From Salvia splendens (taxonomy: Eukaryota; Streptophyta; Magnoliopsida; Lamiales; Lamiaceae), in NCBI RefSeq assembly GCF_004379255.2, contig NC_056045.1:4994560-5058559 (forward strand): 64,000 nt of DNA. Direction: 5' to 3'. A model generated the notes under the pieces. The model did no database searches. It was given only the letters and a program-made list of their open reading frames with translations, and was not told the origin of the DNA. A program made the position numbers and the translations under genes. Below, piece after piece: positions 21,096-32,101 of the stretch. Numbering within the stretch: position 1 is the first letter of the stretch; each line of letters starts with the position of its first letter.

Positions 21096-22090
21096 CCCAA
21101 TCACCTGGGGACAATGTCTATCGCCCCTACATGGAATTATTGTCGAGTGATTCCCCCAAGAGTACTCCTCTAGAGACTGAGTTCACCGGCATCGAGACTT
21201 TCTCTTTTGAGGAGTTGGGACTATCTCCGGTCAGGGAGTCTCCCACTGAGATGCAACCGGCGGCAGGGAGGACGCAGAAGCAAGGGAGGGGGAAGGGCAA
21301 GGGCACTACCTCGTCTTCGTGTGCGGGGAACGAGGGTGGGTCGGGGGTTGAGGGGGTGAGGGAGGAAGCCGGTGGGAGAAAGATGATCATCTGGAGCATA
21401 GGGGAGTGCGTCGCGCTGGCGAAGGCCCGGGTCGGTGTAGTCGAGGATCCCTACGCCGGGGCTAACCAGCACATCGACAGAATATGGTGGCGCATTAGCC
21501 AAAGCTACCTCCAATTCAAACTGCCAGGTGGGAAGCCTCACGATGGAGAGCAATGCCGGAAGCAGTGGGAGCGGCTGAGGAGGCAGCTCAGCTGATTTTC
21601 CGGTATCTACCAAAACAACCTCCGCACGGCATCAAGCGGCATGTCCGCCGATGATGTGAAGCTTCTGTCTCACCAGCAGTACCCCGACAGTGAATTGGGT
21701 TTCGGGGAGTTCAAATATTGGGAGGTCTATTTTGTGGTGCAAACTTCCGCCAAGTTTAGTGCGTGTGTTGATGCTGGCTGGCCGAAGCGGACGAAGATCA
21801 ACGCCTCCGGAGAGTACAGCAGCATTGCTGTTCCCACGAACTCCCTAACGTCGAGGCAGAGTTCTCGACCCCTCAATCGTCTTTCCTCCGCCGTCGCCCG
21901 GTTGGGCAAAAGACCGCGATGCGGATGGCTAGGGGAAGCGCCAGTGAGTCCCACGAGGTCCAATCGGAATCTCTGTCCCTGGTCACTCCCGAGCTCAACA
22001 ATCTTGCCCGTGTGCAGCTAACGCAGAGTATGCTCGACACCATGAACAAGTGGTATGCAGCGACTGATACCAAGAGAATGCCCGCACCAA
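21096..22090 (+). pseudogene. PIF/Harbinger Myb/trihelix-like accessory ORF, right fragment
   Basis: Resumes the element begun at 8444. The frame 21096-21595 contains PGDNVYRPYMELL, a basic GRGKGKG linker, then a trihelix-like DNA-binding region (IDRIWWRISQSYLQF, CRKQWERLRRQLS). After a stop at 21593 the homology continues in frame at 21641 (DSELGFGEFKYWEVYFVV). In another frame it ends with a NAM-associated C-terminal-like helix (NLARVQLTQSMLDTMNKWY, to about 22060). This is the DNA-binding partner of the PIF/Harbinger transposase; the transposase itself and the right terminal repeat are not found. Confidence 0.65.
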
Positions 22091-22830
22091 GAGACATCTG
22101 AGATATTTGATCCGAGAACACAAGATTTTGTTTGCTGCAGTGATTGAACCACAGAGGACACCACCAGCTTTAGGCCAAAATTTCCAGGGCCTTCGGTTTG
22201 CAGGATCTAATGAAAGTGGTCACATTTGGATTCTTGCCCATGAAGATTGGACAGTGGAAGTGGTAGATGACTCGAGACAGGCTTTACACGTTAAGGTTTC
22301 TGCTGTAATCTTCCCCTTTCCGATCTATATTACCATTGTCTATGGGAGACACACGAGAGAGACGAGACAAGCACTTTGGGAAAAGCTGGGAGATCTCTCG
22401 CTGGTCATGGAGGGCAGACCGTGGCTAGTGGGTGGAGATTTCAACATGTTCCTAACCAATGAAGAGAGACAGGGGAGTAATACAGATAGACACAGAGACA
22501 TGATGGACTTTGCCGATGCTATTGCCGAGTGCCAGCTGATAGACCCGGGTTTTGATGGACCGATATTCACGTGGCACAGGGGGGCTTTGGGAAAGGTTGG
22601 ACCGCATCTTGATTGGAGAGCACTGGACTTCAGTTTTTGCAACTACTCGAGTGACACATTTGGCGAGATTCAGCTCTGATCATGCGCCTCTCTTGGTGAG
22701 ATGCCAATTTTCTGTCCAGACCACGAGACCGGCTTTCAGATTTCAAAATATGTGGGTCAGACATGAGACTTTTAGGGGCGAGATTGCCAGAATATGGGAG
22801 GGAGAGACAGGGTATAATGGCAAGATGAAC
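22091..22830 (+). pseudogene. LINE AP endonuclease domain
   Basis: Contains VGGDFNMF (catalytic D and N), HRDMMDFADAIAE and ERLDRILIGEHW, then FSSDHAPLLV (catalytic S-D-H). A frame change at about 22590 separates the first two thirds from the last. It would nick target DNA during retrotransposition. Confidence 0.85.
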
Positions 22831-23269
22831 CTCCAACTCAAGCTTATCAGGGTCAAGAAGTTCCTCAAGACTTGGAATAGAGAAGTGTTCGGCAACATCC
22901 TCCAGAACCTAAAGGATGCAGAGCAGGCAGTACTTGAGGCGTAGGCCATATATGATAGTGACCCAACACCCGTGCATAGGGCTGATTTCAGTAGAGTGTC
23001 TGCAGAGCTAATCATCACTGCCAAGATGGAGGAAGAGTTTTGGAGGCAAAAGGCGACAATTAAATGGGCTACTGATGGAGAAAAGAATTCCAAATTCTTC
23101 CATGGCTGGGTTAGACAGAAGAGGGTTAAGTCGAGGATACACACAGTTGAGGTTGGGGGGCAAGCACTGACGGAAGAAACAGAAATCAGGGATTCGGGGC
23201 CGCATTCTTCCAGCAGCTTCTGACCTCGGATGTTGGGGACCTAGCACAGCCCGATTTATCTCTTATACA

Positions 23270-24700
23270 TACACTACCGGATTCGGTTGATCGGGAGGCT
23301 CTGTGTTCGCTGCCGCAGGAGAAGGAGGTCAAGGATGCAGTTTTTGGGATCAATGGAGATAGTGTGTCCGGGCCGGATGGGTTCACTTCATTGTTCTTCC
23401 AGCACTGCTGGGACACTGTGGGGCGTAATGTGAGTGCAGCCGTCGGAGACTTCTTCAGTGGGGCGTTTATGCCCAGAAGCTTCACGGCGACCATGATCGT
23501 TCTCATTCTGAAGAAGCCTAACCCGATCACGTGGGGAGATTTTAGACCGATCCGCCTCTGCAATGTTACCAACAAGATCATCACAAAGATCCTGGCTTCG
23601 AGACTCGCACCTCTACTTCCCCTTATCATTGCGCCAAATCAGAGTGGGTTCATCAAGGGCCGTCTGCTTAGCGACAATGCTCTTCTGGCTCAAGAGTTGA
23701 TACATGACCTGGGGAAGGAGCTCTCGAGTAGAGGGAGATCGCCCAACCTGGCTCTCAAGCTGGATATGGCGAAGGCATATGATAGAGTCCAGTGGCAGTT
23801 TCTACTCAAGGTTTTGGACACGATGGGATTCTCACAGACTTGGGTGGATATGATCAGGAGATGCATCTCGTCATGTTGGTTTTCTGTCCTGGTGAACGGT
23901 GGCCCGGCAGGCTTCTTTCAGTCATCCAGGGGGTTGAGGCAAGGAGACCCCTTATCCCCTTCCCTCTTTGTATTGGCGGCAGACTACTTATCGAGATGTC
24001 TTGACAGATTGATCAAGGGGGATAGAGAGATGGTCTATAGATGTCGGAAAAAGGCCCCCGTTATCACTCACCTCTCCTATGCAGATGACATCATCATTTT
24101 CTCGAGGGCTCATAGAGAGGCGGTGGAGAAGTTGGTTGGATGCCTGGATCACTACATAGCTGTTTCTGGTCAGCTGTTGAACAATGGGAAGACACACTTC
24201 TTTTTGGCGAATGAGCACATGGAGTTCGCTGACGTTGTGGAGGAGGTTGGAGGATTTCAGAGAGGGGCGATGCCTTTTACATACCTTGGGGTGCCGATTT
24301 TCCGAGGAGAGAGGAGGGCAGACCATCTGCTGCCCCTTAGGCAGAGGCTGATGGACATGATCCACAGCTGGTCCCACCGACATCTTGCTTTTGGGGGTCA
24401 TCTGACTCTGATTAAGAGCACCCTGGCCGCCATCCCGCTACACATTTTACAGGTTATGAGCCCCCTGCTTGGGTTTCTAGACGAGTTGGAGCAGATTTTG
24501 GCTAGATACTTTTGGGGCACAGTTGGAGAGAAGAGGGAGCTGCATTAGATTTCTTGGAGACAAATTTGATTGCCTTTTGATGAGTGTGGCTTGGGTATTC
24601 GCCGCTTCAGGGAGGTGGCAGTGGCTTTTGGATTCAAGCTGTGGTGGAGACTGCTAGCTCAGGACTCTCTCTGGGCCCAGTTCATGACCCAGAAATACAG
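23270..24700 (+). pseudogene. LINE reverse transcriptase domain
   Basis: Runs from SGPDGFTSLFFQHCW through FRPIRLCNVTNKIITKILA, LKLDMAKAYDRVQW, GLRQGDPLSPSLFVLAADYL to the catalytic YADDIIIFS and LGVPIFRGERR. A stop at 24546 interrupts it and homology continues in the next segments. Typical of plant L1-clade LINEs. Confidence 0.9.
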
Positions 24701-25154
24701 TATCCTTCCTTGTCATTTGGATACATCCCCTTGTTGGTCACATGATAGTCCTACTTGGAGTCGTTTGCGTCGTATTTGGTCATACATGCATGAGTATATT
24801 CGTTGGTCCTTGGGTGAGGGGAAGATCAGCTTCTGGGATGATGTCTGGCTTGGGACTAGCTCCATCCGGAATCTGTGCGTCCCGGGAAATGATCCTCCCC
24901 AATCTCAGGCCGTTGTATCATATTGGCATGAGTATGCATGGGATGAGGATATGCTGCATAGTTTATCTTTCAGGTTTGGCGTACCTCTCAATGTGATAGA
25001 CCAGATCAGAGCCACGCCGATCGAGTTGGGGGCGAAGGATGTGAGGCGGTGGAGTCTGACTAGCCATGGCGAGTTCTATGTAACCTCAGCCTGGGAGAGC
25101 ATCCAGACTAGACTTCCGAAGAAGGAGATTTTTGGTCTTATTTAGAACCAGGGG

Positions 25155-26132
25155 TTGACTCCTACCATGTCGGTGTTCATTTGGAGGTTACTATTTGGTA
25201 GGCTGCCGGTAGATGAAAAATTGCAGAGGAGGGGAATTGAGTTAGCGTCTAGGTGTCAGTGTTGTAGGTCTCCTTGGGTCGAGTCTCTCAGCCATGTCTT
25301 TCTTTCGAGTCAGTCGGCGATTTCTGCATGGGAGTACTTCGATGCCTGGTTTCCTTCCTCGCACACACCGATTCACACGAGCACCGATATTGCACTTAGA
25401 CTAGGTCACTGGCGGAGGTCCTCTTTCCAGAGGGCTCCCGCCATGCATATTAGTTTTCTTATTCCTTGTTTGATTGCTTGGTTTCTTTGGACGGAGAGGA
25501 ACGACTGCAAGCATGGCGGTCGTCCTTTTCGTCATTCACATGTTATTTTGCAGGTCACTCATCATCTGCATGTGCTAGTTTTGGCCGGCAGGATCACCTC
25601 GACTCATTGGAGGGGGTGCTCGCCGTCGGTTGATTTCATGCATTTCTCCCCTAGACAGCGTGTTCTGCGGTCGCTCATGGTCCTATGGCATCCCCCTGAT
25701 GCACCTTGGGTGAAGCTGAACACAGACGGCGCCTTCTCTACATCGACACTGGTGGCGGGGGAGGGAGGACTGGTTCGTGGTTTTGACGGAGGCCTTCTGC
25801 GGGCTTTTTGTGCTCCGATAGCTACATCATCGAGCTTTGAAGCGGAGCTTTTGGCTCTGATTCGGGGTTTGGAGATGGCTATGGAGCTTTCTACTCACAT
25901 TTGGATAGAGCTGGACTCAGCGGCTCTGGTTAGTTTGTTGTCATCTAGACACTTTGGCTCCGCGGATTTTAGACACCATATGGCTTTGATCCGGAGCATG
26001 ACAGCTCAGCGGCATGTTCGATTCTCACACATCTACAGAGAGGGAAACCGGGCTGCTGATTTTCTGGCAGGTAGGGGGTCCAGACCCCTGCCCTTACATA
26101 TTTTGATCCAATCTCTGCGCCTCGGTACCTGA
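25155..26132 (+). pseudogene. LINE zinc-binding and RNase H domains
   Basis: A Cys-rich segment (CQCCRSPWVESLSHVF) is followed by a plant LINE-type RNase H: VKLNTDGAF (first D), FEAELLALIRGL (E), WIELDSAAL (D) and HIYREGNRAADFLA (last D). These catalytic residues are all present. A stop at about 25143 cuts it off from the reverse transcriptase. Confidence 0.87.
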
Positions 26133-26453
26133 AGGCGCTAGTTAGGATGGACCAGCTGGGATATCCTAACTTCCGTTTCCGAAGTAGAGATGTGGGTTGA
26201 TCTAGTTCTTCTAGTGGTTGATTTTGGTCCTTTTTCGACTCTCCCTTTAGTGTATTTAGTCATCTGTTTTCCACTTGATAGAATGGAGGATCCCGGCTTG
26301 TGGAACCCCTATTTTGCATCTCCATGTACTTGTTTAGATCTTAGTCACTTTTGGGCTAAGATCATGCTTTTGAAACATTACATTTTGATCTTATTTACGG
26401 GTTGGGGGTCTGCCTAAACCCCCCGCCCACAAAGGGTGTTTTTTTAAAAAAAA

Positions 26454-26687
26454 ACTAGTTAGAGGTCAATGTTTTTTTTGCAACCTAAGATTGACATCTT
26501 GGATTTTTGAGTAGTGATATTTTAATATCTAAGTGGTGTATAATCAAAAATAGAACTTCAATATTAACATCTTGGATTCTTGAATTTTAGGAGATTTTTG
26601 TTTTGTATGTTAGGTGGAGAGAGAATAAATATAATATTTAATTTAATACGAAAGAGAATTTTTTTCAAAAATAAACATGTAGTGGAG
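26454..26687. other. spacer between LINE and MITE
   Basis: AT-rich; an ACATCTTGGATT sequence occurs twice (about 26494 and 26570). No gene is seen, nor the expected right end of the Harbinger element. Confidence 0.5.
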
Positions 26688-26689
26688 TA

Positions 26690-26928
26690 CTCCTTCCGTT
26701 CCACATTAATAGATACATTTCATTTTGAGTACTCGTTTTGAAAAAATTATAATAAATAGTTAAAGTAGCGAAATAGTAAAGTGAGATAAAGAATATGGTA
26801 GATAATACTCTTTTCTACACTATTTCTATCTTACTTCACTCTTTCTCTACTTTAACCATTTATTATCATTTTTTTAAACGAGTGTTCAAATGAGATGTCT
26901 CTATTACTATGGAATGAAGGGAAGAGAG
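26690..26928. mobile_element. Stowaway-type MITE (Tc1/Mariner)
   Basis: 239 bp between TA dinucleotides (26688-26689, 26929-26930). The terminal sequence CTCCTTCCGTTCCA is mirrored by TGGAATGAAGGGAAGAGAG. Almost the whole element folds back on itself (around ACTCGTTTTGAAAAAA and TTTTTTTAAACGAGT). It sits about 260 bp upstream of the NF-YA promoter region. Confidence 0.88.
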
Positions 26929-27186
26929 TAATATTTTTAGTGGAACCAACTAAAAAAAAGTGAAACATTTTTATGGACGAAAGAAGTAATTTTTATTTAT
27001 CAAAAACGCACATGACATTATGCGTTTTTCCTCTTTCTATACAGTATTAAATAAAGATTCTCATGGAAATCTTTTTCATGAACTAACCAAAAAGTAGAAA
27101 AATACAGTTTATTTTAGCCAACAAATATGTTTTGATGGATTTAATAATGATCGATCCATTTGGTGAAAAGTAAAGAGGATCATGTA

Positions 27187-27194
27187 ACACGTGT
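27187..27194. promoter_or_regulatory. G-box (ACACGTGT) upstream of NF-YA
   Basis: A palindromic ACACGTGT with the CACGTG core, flanked by a TGGCGTGG sequence, lies about 80-100 bp upstream of the likely 5' UTR exon of NF-YA. Such elements bind bZIP or bHLH factors and are often ABA- or light-responsive. Function here is inferred only from position. Confidence 0.4.
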
Positions 27195-27249
27195 GGCGTG
27201 GACACTATGGGTTGTACGCAGAGTCACAGACGGTGACTTTATCAAACCC

Positions 27250-28800
27250 CAACTTCTGCTGTTGTAAAAATTCTGCACTCCACCCTTCACTCTAAATTCT
27301 CTCACATCCCCAAATTCTAGGGTTCTTTTCCCGATCCTCTTCACTCCTCGCCCTAACAGGTCGTTTTCTCTCTTTTCTTTACCTCCAATTTTGTGTATTT
27401 TCTGCTGCATGTGCCCTTTCTACGCATGTTTTCAGCTGTATATTTCTCTATTTGCATATGCATGTGTGTATTTTTCTTATAGAATGAGCTTTCTGATCTG
27501 TGCTTCCTTCTAGTTTTGAATTCTCGCTGGTTTAAGTTTTGTAGCAATTATTTGAGTTGTTTTTTCTGTCCCCCACCATCGTAGTAAGTGCCGGTGTGTT
27601 TTATCTCTCCTTTTCTTTTGGTTTTGAATTTGCAAGGTTGTGTGTTGGCATTCTTTATTTTCAGTTTGTGAGATGTATTTTTTTGGGTGGTTCAATTCAA
27701 TGGAGTTAGCGCAAACAATTGTGAGGTTTCAATAATTGAAGTGTTCATGTCTTATATTAGTATGCCGAAATTACGTTAAAGCCCGTCTTGCTTTAAGAAG
27801 TGGAGACTTTTGATTTCAATTCTATAACCGGGGGTGCTTGCTTAGAAGTACTAGAATGAGGAATTGGAATGGGGATCCTGGAATAAAATCAATTGAGAAT
27901 CTTCAGTTTTCATTGACTCCTCCCTACCGATCAGAATGACCTCTTTTGTGGTTATCCCTAAGTATGAAAAAATAAATGACAATACTTTGAGCTATTTTTA
28001 AATAAAATGTTTTTACAATTTACGCAAAAGATGCTGAATGAAAGATCTGAATCACTTAGAATGGCATGCAAGTATTGTGCAAGCTGTAGGTCTTCTGTAC
28101 ATATCTTCTCATGAATTTTTGCTCGTAATTGTGCTTAAAACATTTTTGCATATATATCTCATTTTCAAAGACGCTTGGCTGTTGGTAATTGCTTGTCATG
28201 AATTCTGGCTGCATAAATTAGAAAATTGCTTGCCTATTGATCAGAGTGTTACAGAAGATCTATCTTCGATACTTTTCTTCATCTCTCTCTTGTGCAATTC
28301 ATTAAATACATGCATTGTTGTGTTTATTGTTTTCCACTCACTGAACTTGGAAACCAAGGTATTCTTTTGTTTGTCTTGATGATCCGATTTAAGTTCGTAG
28401 AGTGGGAATCCCATTGTTACCAATTATGAGAATTTCAATAATTATCTTTACATAATTGCTAAATAATCCAAGCGAGTTTCTATATTGTGATTGGCAGGGT
28501 CTTGGATAGTAACTTGTTATTTATGAGGCCAAATATTAGCATTACTGGGTGTAAGTTTGCGAATTGATTCCCTCACAACTTTGTGTTTCTGGCTCACTTT
28601 TGAGGTACTTAATTGGAAACCATATTTATGGTGGGTGCTTATAGAATCCCTTTTGCAGTATTCTATCCTGGAGTGTGTTGTTTATTTTCAATATTTAAGC
28701 TGTATCCAAAGTTTTAACTTTTTCCTCATTAGGACCAACTTGATCTTCCGTTTTGTGTTAATGTAAGGCCACATCAACCATCTGGAGAAATCAAAGGAGC
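27250..28800 (+). other. NF-YA 5' UTR exon and long leader intron
   Basis: A CT-rich, non-coding stretch ending AACAG at 27359 is followed by GT (27360), a typical donor. Acceptor candidates are CATTAG at about 28733 and GTAAG at about 28768, just before the ATG at 28801. A leader intron of about 1.4 kb is common in plant NF-YA genes. The transcription start is not determined. Confidence 0.5.
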
Positions 28801-31396
28801 ATGCAATCCAAGCCTAAGAGTGTTAACCAAGGACAACCCAACCTTTATAATGTTGCAACCTCTACTGGATATTCTGATCCTTGGTTGAATAATAATGGAT
28901 TTAACTCCTTTTCCCCCATGATGATGCGGGAAAATGCATCAGATTCATCATCGCCGGAACAATCTGTGGATGAGCAGTCACAGTCTGAAGGTGGGATAAA
29001 TGAGGATGATGATACTGCGAAACAGTCACCAAGCACTTCATCTTTGCAGCCTGGTAATGTTTAGTTCTTGCGACTTAGGTTTCAAGATTAGTGTTTATTT
29101 TTGGTTCGGACGGATAGTTGGTTCAACCAGGCTTCTGCCTTCTGGCAAGCCAGACGTTGGTGGTTGTGTTTGATCTTGTTCCAAATTACATTGTCCAGTC
29201 ATTAATATATGATGATGATAATAGTAGTAGTAGTAAAATCTATTACTATTATAAAAGTGTGTATTTGTGAATTTTGTATCCATCCTTAATTTAACAAAAG
29301 TGTGATTGGACATTTGTTGGGACTAGACAGACTAGTTTCCATTTCTCTTTATATTCCTATTAGAAAGGACATTTTTTTGATCGTTTTATGTATTCCATGT
29401 ATAAACAAAAACTAATGCCGGTGAAAGAAGATTAACATTAGCATTCAATTGTGTGCCTGATATTAGTTTCTTCATTTCTTCCAAGCAAAATTTTGTTTAC
29501 CAAATGGGAAACTAAAGGTTGTATTTCTTACTTATAATAGCGTACAGTTTTATGTTAATATGACAACAGAGTATAATACATTTTTGAATTGAATCTGACA
29601 CAAATTTTGATATACCACTTGCAGAAAGAAACTATGAGCGGGAGGGTCCGAAGCATCTGCAAGTTCCACCAACCTTCCATCCAAGACCTGATGTAAGCTT
29701 CAACCAAGCTCCACAAGCCGAGCTCGCTGCACACTCAATTGTAAGAATGCTGCACACTGTCGCAATATCTTGAAGTGTTCAAATCTATTGTTTTTCACAT
29801 GAAAATATGTTTATCTTCAGGCCTGTGGACCTAATCCGTATGATCCATATTATGGAGGAATGATGGCAGCTTATGGTCAACCTTTGGTATGAGTATGGCT
29901 GCAGAACTGTACTGTTGTTGTTTTTATTTTTCACGCCCTTGTAGTAAGAAAGTTGCTTTACTTCCAGGCAGTATTCTAGTCTCTGTTCATGTTGTTTGTG
30001 CTTGTATCTGTGTGCATCCTGCAAGTACCTATGGGCATCTCACAACTTGCCTCTGCATTTGATATGAATTTAATGAAAATGGTGCTATTGGAGGGATCAC
30101 ATGAACTTTAATTGCTTTTACTTTGTGGTATAGGCAGACAGAGTCAGAGAGTGGTGCAGATTCACTAAGTTCATTCAAACTATGAAGTATGTTTGGACAT
30201 TTGAGTTTTAGTTACAGCAAAAACCTATAAAATAATCCTATTGTGTTCTGAAGTTTATTTGTCAAATTTGGTCTTATAAAAGGTTCGTGCTGTAATACAA
30301 TTTAAAACTTAGTAACTGCTGTCTTGAGAGTTGAGATGTTCCTGAAAATAAATTGGATGTTTGAGTTTTAGTTGCAAACTTTCCATAGAAATCTCACCAC
30401 AGTTCTGTTGTGGACTAGAGCTTCTTTGGTCTTTGGTCAACAATGTTCCATATTAACAATTAGTTGTATATGTTGTCTACGATGCTCTTGAAAGTAACAT
30501 GATATCATGACCTAAACAAAGTCTGTCAGTGTGCTTGACAATTCTGATTTCTGAATATTTATAGATTGATTCTAATAGTGGTTTTACTATGTATATGAAT
30601 CTGCACAGTTTTGTGGTCTAGTTATTTGGACAAGATTACTGATTCTTCCATGATTCTCTAAGCTATATATATATATCTTCAATTTGACTTTGTTGTACTG
30701 ATGAGTTATAGTGTGTACTTGCAATCTAGTGCCATGTAATTGAAACCATTATCCTAAAGATCAGTAAATCTTTGACATAAACACCTTGAAAATAGTTTCA
30801 TTTAATTGAATGCCTGCCTTCATGATCATGAAAGATGGGTTTTTGTAAAGGTCCGTCCTCATTTGTACGATATGCACCACACAAGGATGCCTCTACCCTT
30901 GGAGATGGCGCAAGAGCCTGTATATGTTAATGCGAAGCAGTATCATGGTATTCTGCGAAGGCGACAATCCCGTGCTAAAGCAGAGCTAGAGAGGAAACTA
31001 ATAAAAGCCCGAAAGGTGTTTTTTCATTTTCTTGTAATCAATAGATGCATCAAGAATCTTTGGGCTTGGTACTTCTTATACTTCTCTGGTATTACTACTT
31101 AATGTTTTTTTTTGGGTCTCTGATATTTGCAGCCTTATCTCCATGAGTCCCGGCATCAACACGCCTTGCGGAGAGAAAGAGGTTCTGGTGGACGTTTTGC
31201 AAAGAAGTCTGATGCGGACAGCTGTAAGGATACAGAGCCCAGCTCAGGCGGTGTCTTGTCTCACATCAATAGTTCATCACGTGCCAAGTCCTTCCTCTCT
31301 GGAACTATATTGCCTGGGGTTCAGACCAATGCTGGTGCTTGCAATTTTAGGAAGCAAACCAACTTGCAGAAATCTCACCAGCCCCTTTCTCACTAA
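28801..31396 (+). CDS. NF-YA: nuclear transcription factor Y subunit A
   Basis: Five coding exons: 28801-29053, 29625-29740, 29821-29886, 30851-31015 and 31133-31396, all GT...AG with matching phases, giving 287 residues. NF-YA binds the CCAAT box in a trimer with NF-YB and NF-YC in the nucleus. The N-terminal half is Ser/Gln-rich (activation-type). A plant-typical block [18 protein letters not shown] precedes the core. The NF-YB/C interaction helix is [20 protein letters not shown] (167-186); after a linker, the DNA-binding part is [20 protein letters not shown] (203-222). Glu215 replaces the Ala normally found in RRARG. The 3' UTR carries a miR169-type site. The intron at 31016 lies between the two halves of the conserved core. 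Confidence 0.95.
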
Positions 31397-31471
31397 AGAC
31401 AGGAAAGAACTACATATGCAGGTGGTGGTGATTTTCTCGAAGTCTTAAAATCCCGGCTTTTCACTAGCTGG

Positions 31472-31492
31472 GCGGCAATTCATTCTTGGCTT
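31472..31492 (+). promoter_or_regulatory. miR169 target site in NF-YA 3' UTR
   Basis: The 21-nt segment containing GGCAATTCATTCTTGGCTT, 76 bp after the stop codon, pairs with miR169 with few mismatches or G:U pairs. NF-YA mRNAs are the classic miR169 targets and carry the site in this position. Regulation by mRNA cleavage is therefore likely. Confidence 0.85.
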
Positions 31493-32101
31493 GTTTCAAT
31501 GACTATTTGTTACTTTCTGTATAAAATCTTGTGAGCTAGTGGGAAGGAAGCTTGAGTTTTGAGTAGGCGAAACCTACTTTTCCTAGAATTATTGTAAAGT
31601 TGTGCTTCGTGTTTTTAATGCTTGGAGTGGTCGAATTTCCAGATTTAAAAAAATGCACTTGCCATAATATGTTGGATTGAACCAAGCTATGCTACTACAG
31701 TATTGGTTTGATATAAAATGTTTATTGGAACTTGATTAATGTGCTAGTTGGCTGGACTAACTGAGGTTGGAGTTGACAGCATTTGGCTTATCAAATGTCA
31801 ATTTTTGAGCAATTTTAGTGACATTGTCTATTGCATTGTCCCACTTATACTCGCTTGACATTTGAAAGGTTCAATAAAATTATGTGTTTATAAGGCACAC
31901 TTGTAAACTTACTTCCAGCATAACATATCATCTTACTCGCAACAAAATCCACAGACAAATGAGAGGTGAAAACATTATTTGAAAAAAAGAAAAGAAAAAG
32001 AAACCTGAAGATAAAAGAGAATACATAGGGTACGGTGAAGAATACAAATGTAAACTTGGAGTTAGAACTTTCATTACTGTGGTAGCATATCATCCTAATA
32101 T
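31493..32101. other. convergent intergenic region between NF-YA and SEC62
   Basis: Contains the rest of the NF-YA 3' UTR and the SEC62 3' UTR. No further gene is seen. Confidence 0.6.

Larger units (their letters stand above)
22090..26453 (+). mobile_element. 5'-truncated L1-type LINE
   Basis: Order: AP endonuclease, reverse transcriptase, zinc-knuckle-like region, RNase H, then a 3' end with a short A9 tract at about 26444-26452. It starts within the endonuclease (RHLRYLIREHKILFAAVIEP from about 22091), directly after the Harbinger ORF, so the 5' part with ORF1 is missing. Several stops and shifts are present. I could not find a target-site duplication. Confidence 0.88.

Noticed and set aside
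27180..27695. Minus-strand frames across the NF-YA leader
   Set aside because: Short, low complexity and antisense to a CT-rich 5' UTR and intron.
30665..30680. (AT)n run in an NF-YA intron as a promoter TATA box
   Set aside because: It lies within the fourth intron, far from any start site; a simple repeat is the better explanation.
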